DNA of 64,000 bases from Neisseria sp. DTU_2020_1000833_1_SI_GRL_NUU_006 (GTDB lineage Bacteria > Pseudomonadota > Gammaproteobacteria > Burkholderiales > Neisseriaceae): contig CP135593.1 of the NCBI GenBank assembly GCA_032388755.1, forward strand, positions 1,240,001 to 1,304,000. Direction: 5' to 3'. The translations under genes were made by a program, and so were the position numbers. The notes below the pieces were generated by a model that searched no databases, was not told where the DNA came from, and saw nothing but the letters and a program-made list of their open reading frames with translations. Position 1 is the first letter of the stretch; every line of letters begins with the position of its first letter. Positions 1 through 8,233 of the stretch are shown here, piece after piece.

Positions 1-1
1 C

Positions 2-871
2 CTCAAGCCCGTCATCATTACCGGCGTCGAACAGGGCGGACAACTGATGACCACCACCGAAGTCGACAACTGGCCCGCCGATGCCGAAGGCGTACAAGGC
101 CCCGAACTGATGGCGCGTTTCCAAGCCCATGCCGAACGCTTCGGCACCGAAATGATTTTTGACCAAATCCACACCGTCGATTTGCAAAACCGCCCCTTCA
201 CCCTAAAAGGCGACATGGGCGAATACACCTGCGACGCCCTGATCGTCGCCACCGGCGCATCCGCCAAATATCTGGGGCTGCCCAGCGAAGAAACCTTTGC
301 CGGCAAAGGCGTATCCGCTTGCGCGACCTGCGACGGTTTCTTCTATAAACAGCAAGACGTAGCCGTTGTCGGAGGCGGCAATACTGCCGTAGAGGAAGCC
401 CTTTACCTCGCCAACATCGCCAACACCGTTACCCTGATCCACCGCCGCGACAGCTTCCGCGCCGAAAAAATCATGGTGGACAAACTCATGCAGCGCGTTG
501 AAGAAGGCAAAATCATCCTCAAGCTCAACAGCAATCTGGACGAAGTCTTGGGCGATGAAGGCGGCGTTACCGGCGCTCGTCTGAAACACAATGACGGCAC
601 TACCGAAGACATCGCCGTCAAAGGCGTTTTCATCGCCATCGGCCATAAACCCAACACTGACATTTTCAAAGGCCAGCTCGATATGGACGAAACCGGCTAC
701 CTGAAAACCAAAGGCGGTACAGGCGACAACGTCGGCGCGACCAACATCGAAGGCGTATGGGCGGCAGGCGACGTCAAAGACCATACCTACCGCCAAGCCA
801 TCACCAGCGCAGCTTCAGGCTGCCAAGCCGCACTGGATGCCGAACGCTGGCTCGACCGCCAAGGGTTGTAA
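2..871 (+). CDS. trxB: thioredoxin reductase, 3' part (5' end outside window)
   Basis: The open frame enters from the left edge and has no start inside the window, so the FAD-binding N-terminus is missing. TrxB is a cytoplasmic FAD enzyme that passes electrons from NADPH to thioredoxin. The visible part has the redox-active CATC pair in the ACATCDGFFY segment, the NADPH loop GGGNTAVEEA, the HRRDSFRAEK segment that binds the NADP phosphate, and the closing FAD motif AAGDV followed by YRQAITSAASG. Residue order matches the E. coli enzyme closely as I remember it. An inverted uptake-sequence pair about 100 bp downstream probably ends its transcript. Confidence 0.97.
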   Translation, partial: LKPVIITGVEQGGQLMTTTEVDNWPADAEGVQGPELMARFQAHAERFGTEMIFDQIHTVDLQNRPFTLKGDMGEYTCDALIVATGASAKYLGLPSEETFAGKGVSACATCDGFFYKQQDVAVVGGGNTAVEEALYLANIANTVTLIHRRDSFRAEKIMVDKLMQRVEEGKIILKLNSNLDEVLGDEGGVTGARLKHNDGTTEDIAVKGVFIAIGHKPNTDIFKGQLDMDETGYLKTKGGTGDNVGATNIEGVWAAGDVKDHTYRQAITSAASGCQAALDAERWLDRQGL

Positions 872-1162
872 AACATCTCTGTATTGTATGGAGTAGAAAC
901 CAGTTCGATTAGACTCATTCCAAACAAGCTGCTAACCCGATGTCCATATGACATTTTAAAAATTAAACATAAGAAAAAGTCGTCTGAAAATCCTAATCCC
1001 AGTTTTCAGACGACCTTTTTGTATTAATTACGAGATTTAAAAAAAGCAATCACATTACAACCTTCTAATTCTGACGACCTTCATTCCTTCTACTTATAAC
1101 AGTAAAACTATACAAGCTGTACTTCTTCGCCTTACCCGTTTTGCAACAGTCATAATAAAATA
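872..1162. other. intergenic stretch between convergent trxB and ftsH
   Basis: Apart from one inverted uptake-sequence pair I see no gene, RNA or repeat here. The base composition is AT-rich compared with the flanking genes. Confidence 0.6.
974..1020 (+). terminator. uptake-sequence inverted repeat, likely trxB terminator
   Basis: Two oppositely oriented copies of the uptake core GTCGTCTGAA face each other across a 12-base loop, and the arms extend into A and T runs, which gives a hairpin followed by a T tract. Confidence 0.7.
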
Positions 1163-1192
1163 AAAACGGCAGATTGAATAAGCTGCCGTTTT
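1163..1192 (-). terminator. intrinsic terminator of ftsH
   Basis: A perfect 10-base stem (AAAACGGCAG with its complement) with a 10-base loop lies just past the ftsH stop. It ends in a U run when read on the minus strand and contains no uptake sequence. Confidence 0.75.
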
Positions 1193-1198
1193 CCATGT

Positions 1199-3154
1199 TT
1201 ATGATTTATTTCCAGAATCTTCGGAATTTCTGATCGGAGCAGATTCCTCAACGATAGTTTCCAGAGGTTCAGGCTCTGTTGCAGATTCGGATTGTTCCGG
1301 CTCATCCTGACGAATATTGTGACTGTAATCTTTTGGCGGGCTAGGTTGTTTGCCTGCCATAATTTCCAACACTTGATCACGATCGATGGTTTCCCAATCC
1401 ATTAAAGCTTTACACATGGTTTCCATTTTATCGCGGTTTTCATCAAGGATTTTGTAGGCTAACTGATATTGTTCGTCCAAAATACGACGTACTTCAGCAT
1501 CAATATCTTGTTGCGTTTTTTCGGAAATGTTTTGAGAACGGGTAACGCTGCGTCCTAAAAATACTTCGTCTTCGTTTTCCGAATAAACCATGACGCCCAT
1601 TTTATCGCTCATGCCGTAACGGGTTACCATCTCCCGCGCCATTTGCGTGGCACGTTCGAAATCGTTGGCAGCACCGGTCGAAATTCGGCCGACGAAGATG
1701 TCTTCGGCAATACGGCCGCCAAACAAGATGGAAAGCTGACTGAGCATTTGGTCTTTATACATGCTGATACGGTCGCGTTCGGGAAGCTGCCAAGTCAAAC
1801 CGAGCGCACGGCCGCGCGGCATGATGGTTACTTTATGAACGGGATCAGTAAACGGCAGGCTTTCGGCAACAATCGCATGACCTGCTTCATGGTAGGCAGT
1901 CGCACGTTTTTCGTCTTCATGCATTACCATGCTGCGGCGTTCTGGACCCATATAGATTTTGTCTTTGGCATCTTCGAAATCGCTTTGGTCGACTTTGGTT
2001 TTATTCCGACGGCCTGCAAACAGGGCGGCTTCATTAACCAAGTTGGCCAAATCCGCACCGGAAAAACCGGGGGTACCTCGAGCCAAAGAACCCAAATCAA
2101 CAGATGAATCCAAAGGCACTTTTTTTGCGTGTACTTTCAAAATCTGTTCGCGACCGCGGATATCGGGTAGTGGAACCACCACTTGCCGGTCAAAACGGCC
2201 GGGACGTTGCAAAGCGGGGTCTAATACGTCCGGACGGTTGGTTGCGGCAATAACGATAACGGTCTGGTTGCTTTCAAAACCATCCATTTCTACTAAAAGC
2301 TGATTCAAGGTTTGTTCGCGTTCGTCGTTACCGCCGCCCAAGCCGGCACCGCGCTGACGGCCCACAGCGTCGATTTCGTCAATAAAAATGATACAAGGGG
2401 CGTTTTTCTTCGCTTGTTCAAACATATCGCGCACGCGGCTTGCACCGACCCCTACGAACATTTCAACAAAGTCAGAACCTGAGATACTGAAGAACGGTAC
2501 GCCTGCTTCGCCTGCAATGGCTTTTGCCAGCAAAGTTTTACCTGTCCCCGGACTGCCCGCCAGTAAGATACCGCGCGGTACGCGCCCGCCCAAACTTTGA
2601 TAACGGCTTGGAGCTTTCAGGTAATCAACGATTTCCTGTACTTCCTCTTTTGCCTCATCGCAACCGGCAACATCGGCAAAGGTAACTTTGTTGGTGTCTT
2701 TGTCCAAAAGGCGGGCACGGCTTTTACCGAAAGAGAATGCGCCGCCCTTACCGCCGCCACCGCTCTGCATACGCATAAAATAGAACCATGCGCCAATCAG
2801 CAGCAATACCGGCAACAGGCTGTAAAACAGGCTGGCGAGCATACTTGGTTTTTCTTCGGGGATAACGTTGACGCGGACTTTATTGTCCAAAAGCGTTTTA
2901 ACCAAATTATCGTCCAAAGGCGCATTGGTGAAGAAAGAGGTTTTATCGGTACGCTCGCCTTTAATCAGATAACCGCTGACGACTGAGCCTTCGATATTGA
3001 CATTGGCTACTTCACCGTTGTTTACCTGTTGGATAAATTGAGAGTATTCGATTTGCTGCTTGTTTTCCTGCTTGCTGGTCAGAGCGTTGAATGCGGCCAT
3101 CAGGCCGACGCACAAAACAACCCAGAGCAGAATTGACTTAAAGGTATTCCCCAC
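1199..3154 (-). CDS. ftsH: ATP-dependent zinc metalloprotease FtsH
   Basis: FtsH is a hexameric inner-membrane AAA+ protease that extracts and degrades membrane and short-lived cytosolic proteins. The 651-residue product has two membrane helices (about 7-24 and 104-127) around a periplasmic domain, a Walker A GSPGTGKT at 200-207, Walker B IIFIDE at 255-260, the second region of homology near 308-323 with RPGRFDR, and the zinc-binding HEAGH at 422-426. The C-terminal tail is acidic and variable. It lies 64 bp downstream of rlmE on the same strand, the rlmE-ftsH order common in proteobacteria, so the two are probably co-transcribed. Confidence 0.98.
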   Translation of the reverse strand: MGNTFKSILLWVVLCVGLMAAFNALTSKQENKQQIEYSQFIQQVNNGEVANVNIEGSVVSGYLIKGERTDKTSFFTNAPLDDNLVKTLLDNKVRVNVIPEEKPSMLASLFYSLLPVLLLIGAWFYFMRMQSGGGGKGGAFSFGKSRARLLDKDTNKVTFADVAGCDEAKEEVQEIVDYLKAPSRYQSLGGRVPRGILLAGSPGTGKTLLAKAIAGEAGVPFFSISGSDFVEMFVGVGASRVRDMFEQAKKNAPCIIFIDEIDAVGRQRGAGLGGGNDEREQTLNQLLVEMDGFESNQTVIVIAATNRPDVLDPALQRPGRFDRQVVVPLPDIRGREQILKVHAKKVPLDSSVDLGSLARGTPGFSGADLANLVNEAALFAGRRNKTKVDQSDFEDAKDKIYMGPERRSMVMHEDEKRATAYHEAGHAIVAESLPFTDPVHKVTIMPRGRALGLTWQLPERDRISMYKDQMLSQLSILFGGRIAEDIFVGRISTGAANDFERATQMAREMVTRYGMSDKMGVMVYSENEDEVFLGRSVTRSQNISEKTQQDIDAEVRRILDEQYQLAYKILDENRDKMETMCKALMDWETIDRDQVLEIMAGKQPSPPKDYSHNIRQDEPEQSESATEPEPLETIVEESAPIRNSEDSGNKS

Positions 3155-3218
3155 TTAGCCAGGCTCCATGATATAAAGATAAACGAAAGAAAGATTTTAA
3201 AACACGCTGTCTGTATTG

Positions 3219-3839
3219 TCAGCGTTTATTTTTTCCTAATAAATAAATCTCACTGGAACGATTGCGCGATGCCTCGGGCTTGCGCGTCTGCACCGTTCCG
3301 AAGATTTCGCGCATGGCTGCCATATATTCCTGATAGCCTGCTCCCTGAAATACCTTCACCAAAAAGCTGCCGCCCGTTTTCAAATGATTGACGGCAAAGT
3401 CCAAAGCCAGTTCGCATAAATAAAAGCTGCGGGCTTGGTCGGTTACGGCGTTACCCGACATATTGGGTGCCATATCGCAAATTACAAGGTCTAGCGGACG
3501 GGCATTCAGCAGGGTTTCAAATTTTGCCAATACTTCGTCTTCCCTGAAATCGCCCTGAATAAAAGAAACACCCTCTATTTCATCCATAGGCAGGATATCC
3601 AATGCGAACACGCGCCCTGAATTGCCGACCAGTTTTGCCGCTACTTGCGACCAGCTTCCGGGCGCGCTGCCTAAATCCGCCAAAACCGTACCGGGTTTAA
3701 TTAATTTGTCTTTTTCGTTGATTTCCAGCAGTTTATATGCGGCACGGGCGCGATAGCCGTCTTTTTGCGCCATGTGGACGTAATGATCGTTGACGTGTTC
3801 GTGAAGCCAGGCTTTTGATGATTTTGAACGTACTGCCAT
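3219..3839 (-). CDS. rlmE: 23S rRNA (uridine-2552 2'-O) methyltransferase RlmE (FtsJ)
   Basis: RlmE methylates the ribose of U2552 in the A loop of 23S rRNA during late 50S assembly. The 206-residue protein is of normal length. It shows the SAM site DLGSAPGSWSQV and the K-D-K-E catalytic set of the family: Lys in RARAAYKL, Asp in CDMAPN, Lys in GSFLVKVFQG and Glu in RSSEIYLL. It is first in an apparent operon with ftsH and is divergent from yhbY, with both promoters in a gap of about 108 bp. Confidence 0.96.
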   Translation of the reverse strand: MAVRSKSSKAWLHEHVNDHYVHMAQKDGYRARAAYKLLEINEKDKLIKPGTVLADLGSAPGSWSQVAAKLVGNSGRVFALDILPMDEIEGVSFIQGDFREDEVLAKFETLLNARPLDLVICDMAPNMSGNAVTDQARSFYLCELALDFAVNHLKTGGSFLVKVFQGAGYQEYMAAMREIFGTVQTRKPEASRNRSSEIYLLGKNKR

Positions 3840-3947
3840 AATTTATTTAATGATTTAGAGAAACGCCGTATTGTACGTTATTTTCCCCCGAGATTGCGCC
3901 AAATCGCGTACAATGCCGCATTATTCTTTCTTTTCAAGCACTAGAAC

Positions 3948-4232
3948 ATGACTGACAATAAATTAAGCACCAAAGAAATTTTGGAATTGAAAGCCCGCGC
4001 CCATCACCTTCATCCTGTTGTAATGGTGGGACAGCAAGGTTTGACCGAGTCCGTTATCAAAGAAACCGATGCCGCCCTGACGGCGCATGAGTTAATCAAA
4101 GTCCGTGTATTCGGCGACGACCGCGCCGAGCGCGTTGAAATTTGCAATGCGCTGTGCGAAGCCGTCGATGCGCAACTGGTTCAGCATATCGGCAAGCTGT
4201 TGGTGTTGTGGCGTAAAAACCTAGAGGCTTGA
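3948..4232 (+). CDS. yhbY: ribosome assembly RNA-binding protein YhbY (CRM domain)
   Basis: This 94-residue protein is a single CRS1-YhbY (CRM) domain, a small KH-like RNA-binding fold associated with pre-50S particles. The family loop appears as VGQQGLTESV, preceded by a LKARAHHLHPVVMVG strand-helix segment typical of YhbY. Its position opposite rlmE, another 50S maturation gene, is a widely conserved arrangement. The exact molecular role is known only in outline even in model species. Confidence 0.93.
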   Translation: MTDNKLSTKEILELKARAHHLHPVVMVGQQGLTESVIKETDAALTAHELIKVRVFGDDRAERVEICNALCEAVDAQLVQHIGKLLVLWRKNLEA

Positions 4233-4258
4233 GAAAGCGTTTGGTTTCAAATAAAGTG

Positions 4259-4296
4259 AGGTCGTCTGAAAGCCTTGATTGGTTTTCAGACGGCCT
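4259..4296 (+). terminator. uptake-sequence inverted repeat after yhbY
   Basis: AGGTCGTCTGAAA pairs with a downstream TTTCAGACGGCCT. The second arm carries the GCCGTCTGAA form of the core, so the two dialects are paired in one hairpin. Confidence 0.65.
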
Positions 4297-4360
4297 TTAA
4301 TTTTATGAATCTTGAAATCAGTGTAGAGATAAAGGCAGATCATTTTTTATCAAGACATGA

Positions 4361-4400
4361 AAGGTCGTCTGTAACACGAAAGCATGTTTCAGACGACCTC
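4361..4400 (-). terminator. uptake-sequence inverted repeat after thrC
   Basis: The two arms form a hairpin just beyond the thrC stop. The left arm has a mismatch in the core (GTCGTCTGTA), so it is a decayed copy. Confidence 0.6.
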
Positions 4401-4412
4401 TCGGACAACGGC

Positions 4413-5825
4413 TTACTTATCTAAGGTTTCGCGGATGATTTCTTTGACGGCGGCTGCATTGTTCGGCACGACTCGGACGCGCTGAGGCAATTTTTCCAAA
4501 CCTTCCAGCGCGGCAGGGCGCGGAATGGCGACATCGCCGACGGCTTCGTGTATGGTCGCATCGAATTTCGCTGCCAACGCGGTTTCCAAACACACAACCG
4601 TCTCCCCCTCTTCGCGCACTTCGCGGGCGACTTTTACGCCGTCGGCAGTGTGCGGGTCGATGAGTTCTTTATCTTGCTCGTAAACCTGTTTGATGGTGGC
4701 GAGGCGGTCGGCGTGGGTAGATTTGCCGGAAGTAAAGCCGTATTTGCCGCCGACTTTTTCCAAGGCAAACTGCAAATCAAAGCCCTTGCCCGCCGCGACT
4801 TCCGCCCACAGCGTGTTGATTTCCTGAGGATCGCGATCCATCAGGTCGAACACGAAACGCTCGAAATTAGACGCTTTGGAAATGTCCATAGACGGGCTGG
4901 AGGTAACATAAGTATGCTCGCTGTTGCGCGGGCGGTATGCGCCAGTTTTGAAAAACTCGTCCAACACATCGTTTTCATTGGTCGCGACAATCAGGCGGCG
5001 GATAGGCAGGCCCATCTGTTTGGCGATGTGTCCCGCGCAAACATTGCCGAAGTTGCCGCTCGGCACGCAGAAACTGACCTGCTCGTCATTGCTTTGCGTC
5101 GCCTTGAAATAGCCCGCAAAGTAATAAACCACTTGCGCGACGATGCGTCCCCAGTTGATCGAATTGACCGTACCGATATGGTATTTTTCCTTGAACGCGG
5201 CATCGTTCTGCACCGCCTTCACAATATCCTGACAATCGTCAAACATCCCCTTCACGGCGATATTGTGGATATTCTCGTCTTGCAGGCTGTACATTTGCGC
5301 ACGCTGGAACGCGCTCATCTTGCCGTCGGGCGACAGCATAAATACATTTACGCCCTTTTTACCGCGCAAGGCATATTCCGCAGCCGAACCCGTATCGCCG
5401 CTGGTCGCGCCCAAGATATTGAGTTCCCTGCCCTTTTGGTTCAACACATATTCAAACGCATTGCCCAAAAACTGCATCGCCATATCCTTGAACGCCAGCG
5501 TCGGGCCGTTGGACAGGGCTTGGATTTTGATACCGTCGGACAAAGTACGCACAGGCGTGATTTCCTTAGAGCCGAACGCCGCTTCCGTATAAGTACGGTT
5601 CAGAATATCGCGCAAATCGTCCGCCGGAATATCCGTAACAAACAGGCTCATCACCTCAAACGCCAGCTCCGGATAGCTCAAACCGCGCCACTTGTCCAAA
5701 GTCTCGCGGCTGACCTGCGGATAACGCTCCGGCAGCATCAAACCGCCGTCGGGCGCCAGTCCCATCAACAAAACCTCGCTAAACGGTTTATGCGCCGTCT
5801 CGCCGCGCGTACTGATATATTTCAT
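4413..5825 (-). CDS. thrC: threonine synthase
   Basis: ThrC converts O-phosphohomoserine to threonine with pyridoxal phosphate in the last step of threonine synthesis. The likely start is the ATG before KYISTRGETAHKPF, giving 470 residues; the frame is open for 21 more codons upstream, but homologues begin here as I know them and a GAAG ribosome site precedes this ATG. The PLP-binding lysine is in TLAFKDMAMQF (Lys113), and the ILGATSGDTGSAAEYAL phosphate loop follows. It belongs to the long fungal/Gram-negative subfamily. hom, the pathway's other gene here, lies about 10 kb away. Confidence 0.97.
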   Translation of the reverse strand: MKYISTRGETAHKPFSEVLLMGLAPDGGLMLPERYPQVSRETLDKWRGLSYPELAFEVMSLFVTDIPADDLRDILNRTYTEAAFGSKEITPVRTLSDGIKIQALSNGPTLAFKDMAMQFLGNAFEYVLNQKGRELNILGATSGDTGSAAEYALRGKKGVNVFMLSPDGKMSAFQRAQMYSLQDENIHNIAVKGMFDDCQDIVKAVQNDAAFKEKYHIGTVNSINWGRIVAQVVYYFAGYFKATQSNDEQVSFCVPSGNFGNVCAGHIAKQMGLPIRRLIVATNENDVLDEFFKTGAYRPRNSEHTYVTSSPSMDISKASNFERFVFDLMDRDPQEINTLWAEVAAGKGFDLQFALEKVGGKYGFTSGKSTHADRLATIKQVYEQDKELIDPHTADGVKVAREVREEGETVVCLETALAAKFDATIHEAVGDVAIPRPAALEGLEKLPQRVRVVPNNAAAVKEIIRETLDK

Positions 5826-5912
5826 GATTTCTTCTCTATAAAAACAAAAAAATTGTTGATCCAAACAGGAAGCCCGTCTGCGAATCATCCCGCAAGCCGC
5901 CCTATCCCGACC

Positions 5913-5925
5913 TTAATCCACTATA
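5913..5925. repeat. solitary Correia-type terminal repeat
   Basis: The 13-base TTAATCCACTATA matches the end of the Correia elements elsewhere in the window, but no partner end or body is nearby. It may be a relic of a decayed element upstream of thrC, or chance. Confidence 0.35.
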
Positions 5926-5928
5926 AAC

Positions 5929-5965
5929 TTTCAGACGACCCCGATACACAGAGGTCGTCTGAAAA
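5929..5965 (-). terminator. uptake-sequence inverted repeat after the four-cysteine lipoprotein gene
   Basis: TTTCAGACGACC and GGTCGTCTGAAA flank a short loop just beyond the stop of the upstream minus-strand gene. Confidence 0.65.
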
Positions 5966-5968
5966 ACA

Positions 5969-6346
5969 TTATCTATACAAACGCTTGAAACAAGCATTGA
6001 CGGTTTTCACCGTTACCGACGCAATCGCCCGATCGCGCGAAGAAGGATTCAAAACATCCATCAACTCTTGCGCGGACACCTGATTCGGCGCTTCCTCGCT
6101 CGCGCAACCGCAGATTTTATCTTCCCACTCGCGCTGCTTGTCCGCGCTCATCGTCAGCGCGACCAAACGCCACTCGTTGCGCTTGTTCAACTCCGAACGG
6201 CACTGATGATCGACCGCCATTTTCACCACGCTGCCGCCGATACCCGTACCGCCGCCCAAACCGCCGAACGCCGAGTCAGAATCATAAGCGCAACCGCCCA
6301 ACAACGCCGCCACAGAAGCAACGGCAACAACCTTTTTCATATTCAT
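5969..6346 (-). CDS. small lipoprotein with a C-x29-CxC-x37-C pattern, function unknown
   Basis: I do not recognise a named family. The chosen start (MNMKK) has AAGGG six bases upstream and gives 125 residues. Residues 1-19 form a lipoprotein signal ending in the lipobox LLGGC, with lipidated Cys19, so the protein should be membrane-anchored on the periplasmic side or at the outer membrane. A glycine-rich linker follows, then a helical domain with Cys49, Cys79, Cys81 and Cys119. The same cysteine arrangement occurs in the gene at 17143-17577, which suggests a shared disulfide-bonded fold. Upstream starts (ATG at 6352, TTG at 6364) are possible but spaced worse. Confidence 0.7.
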   Translation of the reverse strand: MNMKKVVAVASVAALLGGCAYDSDSAFGGLGGGTGIGGSVVKMAVDHQCRSELNKRNEWRLVALTMSADKQREWEDKICGCASEEAPNQVSAQELMDVLNPSSRDRAIASVTVKTVNACFKRLYR

Positions 6347-6488
6347 AGCCATCCCTTGCCGCAAGGTCGTCTGAAACGCCCCGCAAAGTCTTTAAATAAA
6401 CGCGTATTATACCGTAAGCGGCGTGAGATGGGGGATTGGGGAAAGTCGGGGTATAATCCGTTTTTTTGGGAAAATAGAGAATTTATCA

Positions 6489-7901
6489 ATGGTTAAAAAA
6501 TTAAAAGTTAAATTAAAAGCTCAATCAAAAGCTAACTCAAACGAAAACACGCAAAACCCTAAAGAGAATCAAGAGAAAATGGCTGACGAGGGTATTCAAA
6601 AGCATTCAGAGCATACCGCTGCAAATAAACAGCCTGAATCAGAAGACAATGTACAGAATAAAAATAAACCTACGCGCTTATGTAATTTTTTTATAAAAAT
6701 TAAAGAATGGAGAGAAGCAAGAAAAAATAAAAACTCAAAGAAGGCAGATGAAAATGCCACAGAAAACAATGATGCTGCAAAACAGGCAGAAATAAAACAA
6801 ACTGATACGGTTGAGCAACCCAAAGAGCAAAGAAAACCATCTGATCATTTGGAAACCATCAGCAAACTCATCGGAATATCGACAGTATTAGGGATACTCG
6901 TCGGTGGATTTGTTATATTTGCTTATCTCTTAAAGATTAATCAATTAAGCATTCTTCCTGATGTATTCAGCAATCCGTCTAGCCTAATCGCTGCAAGTAC
7001 AATTTTTATAATTATTTTTATTATTATATTTTTATTGTATCAACTTTTAGTGTATTTATTATTACCAGATTTAGCTCTTTTAATACAGGACATTCGAAGC
7101 CTAAAATCTCCTAAGTCAAATCGCTCTGATAAAAGCGTTGGATGGGTAAAAATATTATTATTTATAATATTTTACTTGGTATTTGTTTATGCTCTTTCTC
7201 GATTACTCGAAATTTTTTTAAAATATTTATTCCCACAAGCAAAAAATATATATCCACTTGTGATAATAATAAATGTCTTTATAGTTCTCTATTATTTTTA
7301 TGAAAAATGGATTAAAGATCCCAATTCAATTTATAAAATTCCAATTAAGGGAGCCATGACATATATCATAACATTATGTCTATTGATATTCGGTTTTAGC
7401 GATAAAATAGCAATTTTATATTTTACCCATTCCATTGAAATTCCTGAAAACTCTTCATGGTATTTACTACACAATAACTTCCAACAAAACAACGGCTCTC
7501 AAGAAATCAACGGCATCGACAAAAATGACTTTATCAAGTTAAAACAAAATTTCAAATGTTCTATTCTTTCAGAAAAAGAAAAAGAAGACAAAAACATTAA
7601 TTGTTCTCCGATTCCCGAACAACGCAACAACGCCCTATACGGTTATATGGCGTGGAATTTGGGCGACACCAAGGTTTTCTGTCCACCAACTATTGATAAT
7701 CAAAAAGCCGACTCCACTAAAATTAAAGATGACGACTCTAAAACTGAAGAACAAAAAGCAGCTGACGAATTAGCTGCTAAAGAAGCTAAAAAATTAGCTG
7801 AAGAATGTATCGTCATCAGCGGAAAAGCCCTGCAAATTTTGCCGGAAGGTTATATCTCTACCGAACCTATCCAACAACTAAAATATGATGTAAAAAAGTA
7901 G
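6489..7901 (+). CDS. AT-rich orphan multi-pass membrane protein
   Basis: I do not recognise this 470-residue protein. Residues 1-120 are low-complexity and rich in Lys, Glu, Asn and Gln. About five hydrophobic segments follow, near 127-149, 165-195, 220-247, 255-272 and 288-313. A C-terminal part of about 155 residues contains a Lys/Ala/Asp/Glu-rich stretch and ends in a positively charged tail. Its DNA is visibly much more AT-rich than its neighbours, and it lacks internal uptake sequences, which together suggest horizontal acquisition. The ATG at 6489 was preferred because the upstream in-frame extension begins at a GTG and looks non-coding. Confidence 0.75.
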   Translation: MVKKLKVKLKAQSKANSNENTQNPKENQEKMADEGIQKHSEHTAANKQPESEDNVQNKNKPTRLCNFFIKIKEWREARKNKNSKKADENATENNDAAKQAEIKQTDTVEQPKEQRKPSDHLETISKLIGISTVLGILVGGFVIFAYLLKINQLSILPDVFSNPSSLIAASTIFIIIFIIIFLLYQLLVYLLLPDLALLIQDIRSLKSPKSNRSDKSVGWVKILLFIIFYLVFVYALSRLLEIFLKYLFPQAKNIYPLVIIINVFIVLYYFYEKWIKDPNSIYKIPIKGAMTYIITLCLLIFGFSDKIAILYFTHSIEIPENSSWYLLHNNFQQNNGSQEINGIDKNDFIKLKQNFKCSILSEKEKEDKNINCSPIPEQRNNALYGYMAWNLGDTKVFCPPTIDNQKADSTKIKDDDSKTEEQKAADELAAKEAKKLAEECIVISGKALQILPEGYISTEPIQQLKYDVKK

Positions 7902-8233
7902 ACAATCGGGATCAACTGCTGCAACTGTAATCATGATTCGCCAAGAAACAAGGATGGTCATCCTGATATAGGATACACGGACAAAAAAATCTGCCAGTAA
8001 GTTATGGCAAATCCATACCGTCATTCCCGCGCAGGCGGGAATCCATCTTTGGAGATTGGAGATAAGTAAAGCCATAAAAATCAATCAACTGAAATTCACA
8101 AACGGATTCCCGCCTGCGCGGGAATGACGGCTGTGATGTATCCTGTCTTTATTGTTCCCTTTGCCATCCGTCTGTTTTCAGACGACCTGCTATAATCCAC
8201 GTCGTCTGAAAACCCTCTTTCACGGAAACCGCC
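7902..8233. other. intergenic stretch holding a NIME and an uptake-sequence pair
   Basis: This gap carries the NIME described separately and, at about 8177-8214, two inverted uptake sequences just upstream of rarA. No gene is evident. Confidence 0.6.
8023..8125. repeat. NIME: repeat unit bounded by inverted dRS3 palindromes
   Basis: Two 20-base palindromes of the dRS3 form ATTCCC-n8-GGGAAT lie at 8023-8042 and 8106-8125 in opposite orientation and enclose about 63 bp. This is the layout of neisserial intergenic mosaic elements. A second unit of the same kind is at 14102-14199. Confidence 0.85.

Noticed and set aside
203..796. Long open frame opposite trxB
   Set aside because: It is the antisense shadow of a well-conserved gene with high GC third positions; no ribosome site and no recognisable protein.
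4548..6083. 511-codon open frame on the plus strand over thrC
   Set aside because: It is the complement of thrC and has composition typical of antisense frames (Arg, His, Ala rich) with no known domain.
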